Assembly (NCBI RefSeq): GCF_016461705.1
Contig: NZ_JAEMHW010000003.1
Coordinates: 100,666 to 164,665, forward strand
Direction of reading: 5' to 3'
DNA length: 64,000 nucleotides
Origin: Streptococcus vicugnae
GTDB lineage: Bacteria; Bacillota; Bacilli; Lactobacillales; Streptococcaceae
Position numbers and translations under genes: made by a program
The notes under the pieces: generated by a model
What the model saw: the letters and a program-made list of their open reading frames with translations, nothing else
Databases searched by the model: none
What the model was told of the DNA's origin: nothing
Shown: piece after piece, positions 46,284 to 54,919 of the stretch
Layout of the letters: each line of letters begins with the position of its first letter
How positions within the stretch are numbered: the first letter of the stretch is position 1

Positions 46284-48605
46284 TTAATTGCTGCTATTGG
46301 TTTTAATCGAAGGATTATGAAGCAAGGCATCCCATGCTTTTGTATAGTCACTATCCGTTCCTCCAATAGCAAATTTATAGGTCATATTACCAGCACCATT
46401 CTTAGCCCAGTAGCTTGTTGTAGTCTCACCACTTACATTAAGCGAGCGACCGTTAACCGTTACTGTACCAGGCTGTAAACCTGTTGCTTTTAGAACTGTT
46501 GACTTAATAACATTTGAAGATAGATTGTATTTATTTGTTCCAAACGTATTAGAATTAGCATTATAAATACTATTCACCAAATCAGCCATATATTGAGCAT
46601 TGTATTTGTATCCGGCCATCGGATTTAACGAAGTATTATCATCATTACCTGCCCAGCCACCAAGTGTCACTTTTGGTGTTGAGAGCATCAACCAAACATC
46701 AGTATAATTGTCGGTTGTCCCTGTTTTTCCTGACCAATCCGCTTGCGCTGCTTGACCATTCAAACCTTGTAAATCTTTGTAAAACTCGGTTGTTGCACCG
46801 CCCTTAACAACATCTTTCAGAAGCTGATTCAAAATGCTAGCTGTTGATTCTGAGAAGACACGTACTGGATTTGCCTTATGTTGGTAAATGACATTACCTT
46901 TACTGTCAGTAATGCTATCGACCATATAACCTTTTTGATAAACACCACCATTTGAAATCATCTGATAAGCATTTACTTGTTGGAGAACAGTTGTCTCAAT
47001 CCCCCCACCTAAAGGCAAACTTTCAATCGCGTAATTATCAACGCTATAATTCATCTTCTTCATGTAAGACTCAACATCAACATTATGATTGAGCAACATT
47101 TGATAAGTCCAATAGGCTGGAATATTCCATGACACATTAAGTGCTTCTTGAAGATTAATCATGCCTGTTCCGACATCATTACCGTGCATAATCGGTTGAC
47201 CGCTTGAGAAATTCGTTGGGTAATTAGAAAGAATACTTGCGCTACCAAGGAGCCCTTGATCAATGGCAATACCGTAAGCGATAATCGGTTTGATACTTGA
47301 ACCTGGTGAGCGCGCAGTATCAAAAGCGTGGTTATTTTGGTTGGTTGAATAATCCCTGCCACCAATAAATCCTAAAATCGCACCAGTAGAATTATCCATC
47401 AAGATATTCCCAACATCGACCTGTTGAGAACTTCCTTGATCAAGCGTACCACCATACTGTGCTACAGCATTTTGCATCGCATTGTAGACATTCTTATCAA
47501 TCGTTGTCTTAACCGTGTAACCACCCTGTTGCAAGGTTTCTGAGGCTAACTTACGGTAAGATTCTTTAGTAGCATCATTTTTTAATTCTTGTTCAGAAAC
47601 ACCATTTTTCTCAATTAAGTAGTTATACATAATCTCTTGTGCTTCTTCTAGGACAGAATAGTAAAGGAAATCATGAAAGCTTGTAGTTGCAGATGCTGGT
47701 TGAATAAAATCTTGGCTAATATCATAAGACTTATACTCGTTGTACTCATCTTTAGTTAAATAGCCCGAACGATACATGTTGTAAAGTACATCTTGCTGAC
47801 GCGAAATACCATAAGTCATATTCTCAGCATCTTTTAGCTGACCAGCTGCTGTATATGGAGAATAAACAATCGGACTTTGAGGCAAACCAGCTAAAAATGC
47901 TGCTTGCGGAATGGTTAAATCACTTGCAGACACCCCAAAAATACCTTGCGCCGCTTCTTCAATTCCGGCAATATTTTCACCCTTATTGTTACGTCCAAAA
48001 GGTGACACATTCAGGTAATCGGTCAAAATCTCATCTTTATTCAAATAACGTTCTAATGCCAAAGCATAGATAATTTCACGTGACTTACGCTTAAAGGTTG
48101 GATCATCACCTAAAACCTGTTGCTTGATTAACTGTTGAGTCAATGTTGACCCACCGCTAGTTTCGCCTAAACCAAGAACAGATCCCAAAGTCGCACGGAA
48201 AACCGCCTTAGGAACCACACCATCATGCCCTTCAAAATTTTCATCCTCAGTTGCCACAATGGCATGTTTAACATTTTCTGAGATAGCTTCACTAGCAACT
48301 GGAGTACGTAACAAATCCGTATCAATAGCAGCAATCGAACTACCATCAGAATAAGACATCTGTGACACACGCGTCAAAGAAGTTACCTGACTAACTAGGC
48401 TCTCCTTATCAGGAATCTTAACCGCATCTATCTGACTAGCAAGATAACCAAAAGCTAGACCGACTCCCAACATGCCAAACAATATGACAATAATATAAAA
48501 AAAGTCGGTTAATAACTTAACTGTCCTCAAAAAGACTGATCCAAAATCTAGTAAGCCAAGCTTCTGACGATCTGCTTTTTTCTTATTTTTATTTCTCTTA
48601 CTCAT
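46284..48605 (-). CDS. pbp1b: Penicillin-binding protein 1B
   Basis: 773-residue class A PBP. After a basic cytoplasmic tail there is one membrane helix (about 35-60), then the GT51 glycosyltransferase domain (ATEDENFEGHDG, GGSTLTQQLIKQQVLG). The transpeptidase domain has the active serine in SPGSSIKP and the KTG box in WSGKTGTTDN. Conserved next to rpoB and divergent from tyrS in streptococci. Its 5' region shares the 158-base divergent promoter segment with tyrS. Confidence 0.95.
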   Translation of the reverse strand: MSKRNKNKKKADRQKLGLLDFGSVFLRTVKLLTDFFYIIVILFGMLGVGLAFGYLASQIDAVKIPDKESLVSQVTSLTRVSQMSYSDGSSIAAIDTDLLRTPVASEAISENVKHAIVATEDENFEGHDGVVPKAVFRATLGSVLGLGETSGGSTLTQQLIKQQVLGDDPTFKRKSREIIYALALERYLNKDEILTDYLNVSPFGRNNKGENIAGIEEAAQGIFGVSASDLTIPQAAFLAGLPQSPIVYSPYTAAGQLKDAENMTYGISRQQDVLYNMYRSGYLTKDEYNEYKSYDISQDFIQPASATTSFHDFLYYSVLEEAQEIMYNYLIEKNGVSEQELKNDATKESYRKLASETLQQGGYTVKTTIDKNVYNAMQNAVAQYGGTLDQGSSQQVDVGNILMDNSTGAILGFIGGRDYSTNQNNHAFDTARSPGSSIKPIIAYGIAIDQGLLGSASILSNYPTNFSSGQPIMHGNDVGTGMINLQEALNVSWNIPAYWTYQMLLNHNVDVESYMKKMNYSVDNYAIESLPLGGGIETTVLQQVNAYQMISNGGVYQKGYMVDSITDSKGNVIYQHKANPVRVFSESTASILNQLLKDVVKGGATTEFYKDLQGLNGQAAQADWSGKTGTTDNYTDVWLMLSTPKVTLGGWAGNDDNTSLNPMAGYKYNAQYMADLVNSIYNANSNTFGTNKYNLSSNVIKSTVLKATGLQPGTVTVNGRSLNVSGETTTSYWAKNGAGNMTYKFAIGGTDSDYTKAWDALLHNPSIKTNSSN

Positions 48606-48669
48606 TCTAATACCTCGATAATATTATACCAAACTTTGATAAAGCTTGCATAGAGGCACCGCTTTTTGA

Positions 48670-48745
48670 TATAATAGCCTGTAAACTACATTATATCATT
48701 GGGGGAGATTTAGCTTAGCTAGAAATCACAATCACCCCAAAATTT
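48670..48745 (+). promoter_or_regulatory. tyrS promoter and hairpin leader
   Basis: TGATATAAT extended -10 (48667-48675) is followed by a leader that folds as TTGGGG/CCCCAA (48699-48704 with 48735-48740) and GATTT/AAATC inside, ending just before the ribosome site AAGGAG. No T-box motif (GGTGGNACCGCG) is present, so this is not a T-box leader. Confidence 0.5.
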
Positions 48746-48763
48746 TAAGTAAGGAGAAAGCTC

Positions 48764-50023
48764 GTGAACATATTCGAAGAACTCAAAGAACGTGGCTTAG
48801 TTTTTCAAACAACTGATGAAGAAGCCCTTGTCAAAGCATTAACAGAAGGGCAAGTATCCTATTATACTGGTTATGATCCTACAGCTGATAGCTTGCACCT
48901 TGGTCACTTGGTTGCTATTTTAACATCACGTCGCCTTCAATTGGCAGGACACAAACCATATGCTCTTGTTGGAGGAGCTACAGGACTTATTGGTGACCCA
49001 TCATTTAAAGACGCTGAACGTAGTCTTCAAACTAAAGAAACTGTTGATGGTTGGGTAACTAAAATTCAAAATCAATTGTCACGTTTCCTTGATTTCGAAA
49101 ATGGTGACAACAAAGCTGTCATGGTAAATAACTATGACTGGTTTGGTAATGTCAGCTTCATCGACTTCCTACGTGATGTCGGAAAATACTTTACTGTCAA
49201 TGCTATGATGAGTAAAGAATCAGTTAAAAAACGTATTGAAACAGGTATCTCATATACTGAATTTGCCTACCAAATCATGCAAGGTTACGATTTCTACGAA
49301 TTGAATGATAAATACAACGTTACTTTGCAAATTGGTGGTTCTGACCAATGGGGAAATATGACTGCTGGTACAGAACTTCTTCGTCGTAAAGCAGATAAGA
49401 CTGGTCACGTTATGACAGTGCCACTTATCACTGATGCTACAGGTAAAAAATTCGGTAAATCTGAAGGAAATGCTGTTTGGCTTGATGCTGACAAAACATC
49501 TCCATACGAAATGTACCAATTCTGGCTCAACGTCATGGACGACGATGCTGTTCGCTTCTTGAAAATCTTCACATTCCTTTCACTAGATGAAATCGCTGAA
49601 ATCGAAAAAGAATTTAACGCTGCACGTCACGAACGTTTGGCACAAAAAGTCCTAGCACGTGAAGTTGTCACACTTGTTCACGGTGAAGAAGCTTACAAAG
49701 AAGCTCTTAAAATCACTGAACAACTTTTCGCTGGAAACATCAAGAGCCTTTCAGCAAAAGAATTAAAACAAGGTCTAAACAACGTTCCTAACTACGCTGT
49801 TTCAGACGATGATAACCGCAACATCGTTGAAATGCTTGTTGTTGCTAAAATCTCACCATCAAAACGTCAAGCACGTGAAGACGTTCAAAATGGTGCTATC
49901 TACATCAACGGTGAACGTGTTCAAGATTTAGATTACACACTTTCTGATGACGATAAAATTGATAACGAACTTACTGTTATCCGTCGTGGTAAGAAAAAAT
50001 ACTTCGTACTGGACTTTAGCTAA
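48764..50023 (+). CDS. tyrS: Tyrosyl-tRNA synthetase with element-derived C-terminal end
   Basis: 419-residue enzyme that charges tRNA-Tyr. It starts at GTG after AAGGAG. The class I motif HLGH (in LHLGHLVAI) and the KMSKS-like KFGKSEGN are present, and an S4 RNA-binding domain ends the protein. The element has integrated in the last codons: the current C terminus is KKYFVLDFS, whereas the right junction (60618-60646) would restore KKYFVLTY. So the last three or four residues now come from the element; the catalytic and S4 regions are intact. Confidence 0.95.
   Translation: MNIFEELKERGLVFQTTDEEALVKALTEGQVSYYTGYDPTADSLHLGHLVAILTSRRLQLAGHKPYALVGGATGLIGDPSFKDAERSLQTKETVDGWVTKIQNQLSRFLDFENGDNKAVMVNNYDWFGNVSFIDFLRDVGKYFTVNAMMSKESVKKRIETGISYTEFAYQIMQGYDFYELNDKYNVTLQIGGSDQWGNMTAGTELLRRKADKTGHVMTVPLITDATGKKFGKSEGNAVWLDADKTSPYEMYQFWLNVMDDDAVRFLKIFTFLSLDEIAEIEKEFNAARHERLAQKVLAREVVTLVHGEEAYKEALKITEQLFAGNIKSLSAKELKQGLNNVPNYAVSDDDNRNIVEMLVVAKISPSKRQAREDVQNGAIYINGERVQDLDYTLSDDDKIDNELTVIRRGKKKYFVLDFS
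49990..50007 (+). repeat. attL core (left end of the integrated element)
   Basis: The 18 bases TAAGAAAAAATACTTCGT lie at the 3' end of tyrS and recur exactly at 60618-60635 in the same orientation. This is the crossover-type direct repeat left by a tyrosine integrase. Confidence 0.8.
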
Positions 50024-50048
50024 TCATATACTAGCATAGAACCCTTGG

Positions 50049-50069
50049 AACGCTGATATTATAGGATTT
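50049..50069 (+). repeat. Integrase arm-type repeat B, left copy
   Basis: AACGCTGATATTATAGGATTT matches 60586-60606 at 20 of 21 bases, same orientation. Likely an arm-type site for the element integrase. Confidence 0.6.
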
Positions 50070-50110
50070 CTAAAAAAATCTATCTCCTTACATTTTTACT
50101 TATTTTTATC

Positions 50111-50137
50111 AAAAGTCCACAAAAAGGGGAGTAAATT
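50111..50137 (+). repeat. Integrase arm-type repeat A, left copy
   Basis: 27 bases beginning AAAAGTCCACAAAAAGGGGA recur exactly at 60530-60556, same orientation, at the end of the integrase gene. Likely an arm-type recombination site. Confidence 0.7.
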
Positions 50138-50163
50138 TTAACGAGTTCAGCAGGCAAGAAACT

Positions 50164-50186
50164 AGCACCTTAACGGGTGCTTTTTT
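50164..50186 (+). terminator. Terminator near the left end of the element
   Basis: AGCACC TTAACG GGTGCT followed by T6. It can replace the native tyrS terminator that the insertion moved to 60661. Confidence 0.75.
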
Positions 50187-50211
50187 AGTTTGCCCATGGT
50201 ATAATATAGTT

Positions 50212-50319
50212 GTTCTTGATAAACTTATTTGATAATTTTTTAGATACTGATAAACTAAATTCGTTCATGTATCACACTTTCTGATTTTGGAGCTTTGCAA
50301 CTAGCAAGGCTCTTTTTTT
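50212..50319 (+). ncRNA. Candidate small RNA A
   Basis: A perfect TGGTATAAT promoter (50197-50205) starts a transcript of about 108 bases with no coding frame, containing a repeated TGATAAACT. It ends in a strong terminator GAGCTTTGC/GCAAGGCTC plus T7 (50290-50319). Confidence 0.5.
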
Positions 50320-50367
50320 GCTCCTAGGTACGTTCTACAGGCGTTAAATCAAACTTTAATACTGGTC

Positions 50368-50376
50368 TGGTATAAT
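50368..50376 (+). promoter_or_regulatory. Extended -10 promoter reading into the 3' end of the ArpU-like gene
   Basis: Perfect TGGTATAAT. Its transcript would run antisense to the ArpU-like gene, and no terminator is obvious before that gene, so it may act by antisense. Confidence 0.35.
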
Positions 50377-50433
50377 TACCCTCGGAAAGTCTTAATGATT
50401 GCTGTAGGCTATTAAGAATGTTGTCTGTGAGGT

Positions 50434-50856
50434 TTAAAATTGATTGTGGCGCGTGAGTTGCTCCGAAGTAAACACTAACAGTTCACCATTTTTATAATGT
50501 TTGGCAAACTCAATAACCCCACGCTCTAATTTCAGATAAAAATTAGTCTCTGACATCATCAGTTCACCATAGATAATATAATCTTCCTTATTGTGCCATT
50601 TACAATACTTCTCAATAAGGATTTGCCTTAAATGTTGCTTATCAATGCTATTGATAGCTTCTGTAATTGCCCGTAGTTCCTTAAAGGCTTGTAATTGCCT
50701 TTCCACTTTGATATTTAACTCTACCATTTTAAGCTCAAATAGGTAGTTATCTGTTATTTTGGGTATAAGTTCTTCTCCAGCCATACGGGAATAACGTCGA
50801 TACAATTTTAAAACCTCATAAGTATTTTTCTTTGTCAGTTTCTTATCTATTTCCAT
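50434..50856 (-). CDS. ArpU-like phage/satellite regulator
   Basis: 140-residue mostly alpha-helical basic protein with two helical halves. It resembles the ArpU family of phage proteins related to sigma-factor region 4, which control late-gene expression. Ribosome site GGAGGCAG precedes the ATG at 50856. It stands alone at the left end, downstream of the main minus-strand operon and its terminator. It lies in the midst of the plus-strand small-RNA promoters. Family placement is tentative. Confidence 0.45.
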   Translation of the reverse strand: MEIDKKLTKKNTYEVLKLYRRYSRMAGEELIPKITDNYLFELKMVELNIKVERQLQAFKELRAITEAINSIDKQHLRQILIEKYCKWHNKEDYIIYGELMMSETNFYLKLERGVIEFAKHYKNGELLVFTSEQLTRHNQF

Positions 50857-50870
50857 TATCTGCCTCCTGT

Positions 50871-50879
50871 GCTATAATG
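50871..50879 (+). promoter_or_regulatory. Extended -10 promoter of small RNA C
   Basis: TGCTATAAT, perfect extended -10, overlapping the ribosome site region of the divergent ArpU-like gene. Confidence 0.5.
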
Positions 50880-50883
50880 TAGT

Positions 50884-50940
50884 CAAAGAGGTAGAAGGTC
50901 GAGCACCTATTGGAGCGCGGTCGTCTATCTCTTTGTTTTG
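50884..50940 (+). ncRNA. Candidate small RNA C
   Basis: About 57 bases. CAAAGAGGTAGA (50884-50895) pairs with TCTATCTCTTTG (50924-50935) over 12 bp with one G-U, closing an inner AGGT/ACCT hairpin, then TTTTG. No coding frame. The next promoter starts at once. Confidence 0.5.
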
Positions 50941-50949
50941 TGCTATAAT
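50941..50949 (+). promoter_or_regulatory. Extended -10 promoter of small RNA D
   Basis: TGCTATAAT directly after the T-rich end of RNA C. Confidence 0.5.
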
Positions 50950-50954
50950 ACAAG

Positions 50955-51026
50955 TCGGTAGAACCTTTCTAACGCCCCTTGAAACAGACTTGTCTGCGGT
51001 AGGCGGTGGGACGGTTCTACCTTTTT
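50955..51026 (+). ncRNA. Candidate small RNA D
   Basis: About 72 bases, closed by a perfect 9-bp stem GGTAGAACC (50957-50965)/GGTTCTACC (51013-51021) plus T5. Inside are a CGCC/GGCG stem and an apical CAGAC/GTCTG hairpin. A compact nested fold with no coding frame. Confidence 0.55.
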
Positions 51027-51027
51027 G

Positions 51028-51036
51028 TGTTATAAT
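51028..51036 (+). promoter_or_regulatory. Extended -10 promoter of small RNA E
   Basis: TGTTATAAT within two bases of the terminator of RNA D. Confidence 0.45.
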
Positions 51037-51041
51037 ATATG

Positions 51042-51163
51042 CATTGGCACAAAGCCAAAATAAATATAGAAAATGTTATGATATAGTAACGTTAACATAT
51101 TTACGAGGGCTTGCGTGGCAGGGCTTTTTCTTTCGGACTGTGGTTTATCCATGGTCTTTTTTT
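51042..51163 (+). ncRNA. Candidate small RNA E
   Basis: About 120 bases. Starts with the hairpin TTGGC/GCCAA, has an ATGTTA/TAACAT pairing, and ends with GACTGTGG/CCATGGTC (G-U pairs) plus T7 (51136-51163). Weaker than D. Confidence 0.4.
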
Positions 51164-51571
51164 GATACCTAAAAACTGAGTTAATCATATTGTTAGCTAC
51201 CTAATAAATAGCATAATAACAAAACTCAATGCAAGTGATGACACCCCTTAAAAATCTCAAAAAATGGCGCGTGATACAAGCAAACGCCTTGTGGTGGCTC
51301 TCCTTGTCTCAAAATAGGGGGCGGGGGTTAATTTAAACACTCGGATAATATAATTATACCCCAATCGCTTAAAACGTCATACAAGTCATTTTAGGGGCTA
51401 ATAAGGACGTGCTAGAAAAATCAAAAAGGGAAAATCACACACGGAAGAGGGCGGCGTTGTAGAACACGAACAATACCAAGCCCCATTAAAAATCAATGGG
51501 GTATTTCCGAATAATAAACAAGGTAGCGCGTGTTTCTCGCACTTCCCTCGCTGTTCGTTTCGCTATCCAAG
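51164..51571. other. Non-coding stretch of the element
   Basis: About 400 bases without a credible gene. It has a G-rich run AGGGGGCGGGGG (near 51310), an AT-rich near-palindrome GGATAATATAATTATACC, and a CCCCATT/AATGGGG hairpin at about 51481-51501. It may hold a packaging or other cis site, but nothing is recognised with certainty. Confidence 0.4.
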
Positions 51572-51601
51572 CAAAAAAGCCTACTGATAATCAGTAAGCT
51601 T
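51572..51601 (-). terminator. Terminator of the element's minus-strand operon
   Basis: On the minus strand AGCTTACTGA TTA TCAGTAGGCT followed by T6, 45 bases past the acidic protein gene. Confidence 0.75.
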
Positions 51602-51646
51602 CCTCTTGTCATGTTAACGCTTGATACTATGATAACAGACTTTGCT

Positions 51647-52492
51647 TTAATCTTCTTTGTTTAGACTTGTATTGTAATACTCTAAACCTTGATACTCATT
51701 ATCAACGTCTACAGACTTGAATAAGTCAATCGCTTCATCATCTAACATATCAAGTGTTCCAATTGCTGTTTCACTATCTGCGTTCAATGGTTCATCACTT
51801 AACAAACGCTCTGCATAATCAATTAATTCAGCTTCATATCTTGCGACTTTGTTAACTAACTCCTCAACGTCTGCTTGTTCCTTTAGTTGTTCTGTTCGTT
51901 TGTCAATATACTCATGAATAGTATCATCATAAGCAATCTCACGCGCTTCCTTGTCGCTGTCCTCTACTTCTTTCATCAGCTCATGATATTGTGCCATCTC
52001 ATCGGCTTGGTTATCCAAGTCACTTTCTTCCTCGATTGGCTTTGGTTGATAATGTAATTCATCATCTTCTAACATCATTGAGAAGCTTTCCAAACAATTG
52101 AAAACACTAAAAGCGATTGCTTCAAATTCTTCTTGTTTCTCTTCAGGAAGATAGCTCTTATAGTCTTTGGTCTGCAAGAGCGTTGATAGTTCGCATGTTT
52201 CTTCTACCCATTCTTTAAGTTCTGCTAGTGTCATTGGTGCTGTTGTTTTGTTTGTGTTAGTCATATTAGTTACCTCCTCATACATAACTATGATCGTTAA
52301 ATATGCATCCATTTCCTCATAAGTGCCATAAGTTGCTTCTTGATATTTAATATCAATCACTTTCTTATCAGCAATAAAAGAATTCACCCTGTTTTCAAAT
52401 TCCTCATTAGTTTCATTTCTGAATTTTGGCAAATCCATATACTCGTTAAAGCCTGTTTCAATTCGCTTGCGATTGAATAGTTTAATTTTCAT
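51647..52492 (-). CDS. Acidic satellite protein with Cse60-like N-terminal domain; internal restart likely
   Basis: 281-residue protein. Residues 1-75 (MKIKLFNRKRIETGFN... to LTIIVMYEE) resemble the small Cse60-type phage/sporulation domain. Residues 77-281 are highly acidic and helical and unlike anything I know. At 52262-52264 an in-frame ATG is preceded by GAGGAGG at 8 bases, the strongest ribosome site in the gene, so a separate 205-residue C-terminal product is likely. It may be a fusion of two former genes. It lies just past the candidate origin and before the operon terminator. Confidence 0.6.
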   Translation of the reverse strand: MKIKLFNRKRIETGFNEYMDLPKFRNETNEEFENRVNSFIADKKVIDIKYQEATYGTYEEMDAYLTIIVMYEEVTNMTNTNKTTAPMTLAELKEWVEETCELSTLLQTKDYKSYLPEEKQEEFEAIAFSVFNCLESFSMMLEDDELHYQPKPIEEESDLDNQADEMAQYHELMKEVEDSDKEAREIAYDDTIHEYIDKRTEQLKEQADVEELVNKVARYEAELIDYAERLLSDEPLNADSETAIGTLDMLDDEAIDLFKSVDVDNEYQGLEYYNTSLNKED

Positions 52493-52514
52493 TTTTCTTT
52501 ATCCTTTCTGATTT

Positions 52515-52763
52515 TTGGAACGTTTGCTACATTCATAGAACATTTTTTAATTCCCGCTATTCCTTGGTGCTACTGGCTTTGGAACGTTTACCACATTTGG
52601 GACATAGGGGGTAAACTCTATAACTAAATATAAGAGTAAAATAACTTTATCTATATATAACTTATATTCAATGTACTAAATGTAACAAATGTTCCAAACC
52701 CTTGGCGCTGTAAGACTAGTTCATGGAACGTTTACAAATACAAGTGTTCCTAACGTTCCAAAA
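52515..52763. other. Candidate replication origin of the element
   Basis: Copies of TTGGAACGTTTRC flank an AT-rich core. On the left are 52515-52527 and 52578-52592; on the right an inverted ATGTTCCAAA at 52690, a direct TGGAACGTTTAC at 52724-52735, and an inverted AACGTTCCAAAA at 52752-52763. The core (52611-52690) is almost all A/T. Two iteron sets around an AT-rich segment next to a helicase gene is the SaPI-type origin layout. Origin function is inferred. Confidence 0.55.
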
Positions 52764-52766
52764 AAA

Positions 52767-54395
52767 TTATTTATGTCTTACGTTGTTATTCCAATATCCC
52801 CTATCTTTTTTGGATTTCTTGCGTTTCTCTGGTGTCTCTCTACCGTTTGAATAGGTCGCAAGATTGGCATAGTCTGGTGTATCCTCTTTAGGGTAAAAAC
52901 CTAAATGTAATTGCCTACCTGATGGGATAGTTCTTACACCAGTTCTAATGTAAGGTGGTAAAACCTGCTTAATATCTCTGTGCAATCCTCTTTCGGTCTT
53001 AAAAAACGATTGATGAAAATAATCTTGATACTGTTTCCAGCAATACCAAATAAAATCATTGGGAATAAATTCACTCGCTAAATCTTCTCTAAACGTCTTT
53101 TCGACAAAATCCAAAACAGGGTTAATGTCCTTTTGGTGTTCACCTAATAAGGTTTGAGATTGCTTAGGATTGATATCCTCTGATGGTGTTTCAATTGCTA
53201 ACTTAACCAAATACTCTAGGACTTCTTTGCGATTGATATAATCTTTTTTGATAGCTGGGTTTGGTTTATCTTTAAATCTGCTTGAAAATATCAAAATTCT
53301 AAACCGCCTGTCAATTGCTGATACATCACCATTCATACGTGGGAGACCGTTAGAAGACTGTACAACGGTCATATTTAACCTCAACGAATAGGGCTTTTTC
53401 CCTTTGTCCTCAATTGTCATAATATCACCAGTCGCAAGACTGAACATGTCCGAGGTATCTTTGATAATAGCGTCTTTTTGAACGTCATCACCGATAACTA
53501 ACGATTTCCCAAGCAAGATAGAAGTGGTAAAACGGCTTTTATTTAAGTCTGTAATTTTAAGACTTGCAACGTTTTCTAAACCAACTAAATTTATTAGTAA
53601 CTGTTGAAAAGTTCCTTTACCTGTTCCGCCCTCGCCGTACAACCAAAAAATTTTTTCTAGTGATTGACCTGTAACGCTTGCCTTGAAAATTTGGATAGCA
53701 AGCTTATATAATTCCTCATCACCGTCAAACAATTCTTTAAGCCAATCTGTCACTTTCCAACCGTTTATAGTTGGCTCTTTTGCATAAGGATTGTAGGCGG
53801 TTTTGATTTTTCTAGTGACAATGATTTGAGGATTGAAAGGCTCAAATTTGCCTGTTGCGTTGTTATAAAGTTGTTTGCCAATAGCTGTATACTCACCTTG
53901 TATTTTCTTGATTGGGCTTTGGTGTGCGATTTTGTAAAGTGTATCAAATGCTTGTTTTTCAGTAGCGTTTGGAAAAATAAGCATAATCAAATCTTGTAAG
54001 AATTCGTTATCCTCGGTGTAGATACCTTTGTCAGAGTGATAAAAGTACAACGGCGCTTTCTGATTTTGTCCCTCTGGCTTAATACGTGTAAAGTGAATAT
54101 ATTTTTTTAAGATAATTGCAACGGCAAGAGGTGTGTTTGGAGTTGCTTTTTTACGCGCTTTCTCGGCGTATGCTCTTGCTGTCTTATCCTCTGCATTCTC
54201 ATGCTCTAACATGTATTCTTGATAAGCACGGTTATAGGCATCACGTTTGATTTTTTCAACCTCATCAAATAACACGCTTTTTATATTTTTAAACGTTGTT
54301 AAATGATTGTCTTCTTGCTCCTCTGTGATTGGTGCTGGCAATGGTGTTTCAATATCTGGCACTTTTTCGTCAAGCCGTTCTAAAAATTCGCTCAT
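52767..54395 (-). CDS. P4-type primase/SF3 helicase replication protein
   Basis: 542-residue phage/plasmid replication protein. The C-terminal half is a superfamily 3 helicase: Walker A YGEGGTGKGTFQQ (about residue 255), Walker B-type SLVIGDDVQK and the motif C/sensor region TVVQSSNGLPRMNGDVSA. It matches the D5/P4 family; the primase part is reduced here and may be supplied by the upstream 182-residue protein. It overlaps that gene by 26 bases. The adjoining iterons suggest it initiates replication of the excised element. Confidence 0.85.
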   Translation of the reverse strand: MSEFLERLDEKVPDIETPLPAPITEEQEDNHLTTFKNIKSVLFDEVEKIKRDAYNRAYQEYMLEHENAEDKTARAYAEKARKKATPNTPLAVAIILKKYIHFTRIKPEGQNQKAPLYFYHSDKGIYTEDNEFLQDLIMLIFPNATEKQAFDTLYKIAHQSPIKKIQGEYTAIGKQLYNNATGKFEPFNPQIIVTRKIKTAYNPYAKEPTINGWKVTDWLKELFDGDEELYKLAIQIFKASVTGQSLEKIFWLYGEGGTGKGTFQQLLINLVGLENVASLKITDLNKSRFTTSILLGKSLVIGDDVQKDAIIKDTSDMFSLATGDIMTIEDKGKKPYSLRLNMTVVQSSNGLPRMNGDVSAIDRRFRILIFSSRFKDKPNPAIKKDYINRKEVLEYLVKLAIETPSEDINPKQSQTLLGEHQKDINPVLDFVEKTFREDLASEFIPNDFIWYCWKQYQDYFHQSFFKTERGLHRDIKQVLPPYIRTGVRTIPSGRQLHLGFYPKEDTPDYANLATYSNGRETPEKRKKSKKDRGYWNNNVRHK

Positions 54396-54918
54396 TCAAT
54401 TCCTCCTTGAAAATCGTATTAATTGTGTTTAGAAAGCAGATATTAAGGTTATTGCTTTTGGTTAAGCTAGCATACAACTGTGTTATTTGCTCGTATGAAT
54501 AGCCATTTAGATAAAATAACTTAACAAAGGCTATGATTTCTTCTTTGCTAGATAGTCCGTAAGCTATCCAATCAAACACAAGCCCCATAATAGGCAATGG
54601 TCTTCCTGCTCTCTGCCTATTTAGGTATTCATGTTCTAACTCGTCTAACACGTCCGCTAGCTTGTCTTGTACGCTAGCTATTTTATAATCTCTAGCAACC
54701 TGCCAACCGTCCGCTAAATAGCTTTCTAGATCGTCTGTGGCGGTTACAGTTACCGTGATACCTTTATAGCTAAATGGCACTAGATAAAAGTCTGGTGGTT
54801 GGTAGTAGATCATCATGACATGATTGTCTTTGGCTAGGGTTCGTGTTGGATTGTCCTTTAGAAAGTTAAATAAAGGCAAAACCTGCTTATTAATTTGTAA
54901 GTTAATGAATTGATACAT
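54370..54918 (-). CDS. Replication-associated satellite protein (182 aa)
   Basis: 182 residues, mixed alpha/beta at the N terminus and helical after residue 75, with a pattern like the primase C-terminal/PriCT region that often precedes SF3 helicases in satellites. No catalytic motif is certain. Ribosome site AAAGGGGCG before the ATG. It overlaps the helicase gene, so the two are probably made together. Could be a primase subunit or loader. Confidence 0.55.
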   Translation of the reverse strand: MYQFINLQINKQVLPLFNFLKDNPTRTLAKDNHVMMIYYQPPDFYLVPFSYKGITVTVTATDDLESYLADGWQVARDYKIASVQDKLADVLDELEHEYLNRQRAGRPLPIMGLVFDWIAYGLSSKEEIIAFVKLFYLNGYSYEQITQLYASLTKSNNLNICFLNTINTIFKEELNERIFRTA

Positions 54919-54919
54919 A

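Noticed and set aside
50933..51172. 79-codon plus-strand frame across small RNAs D and E
   Set aside because: It has no ribosome site, runs through two promoters and two terminators, and its protein looks random. The non-coding structure explains the region better.
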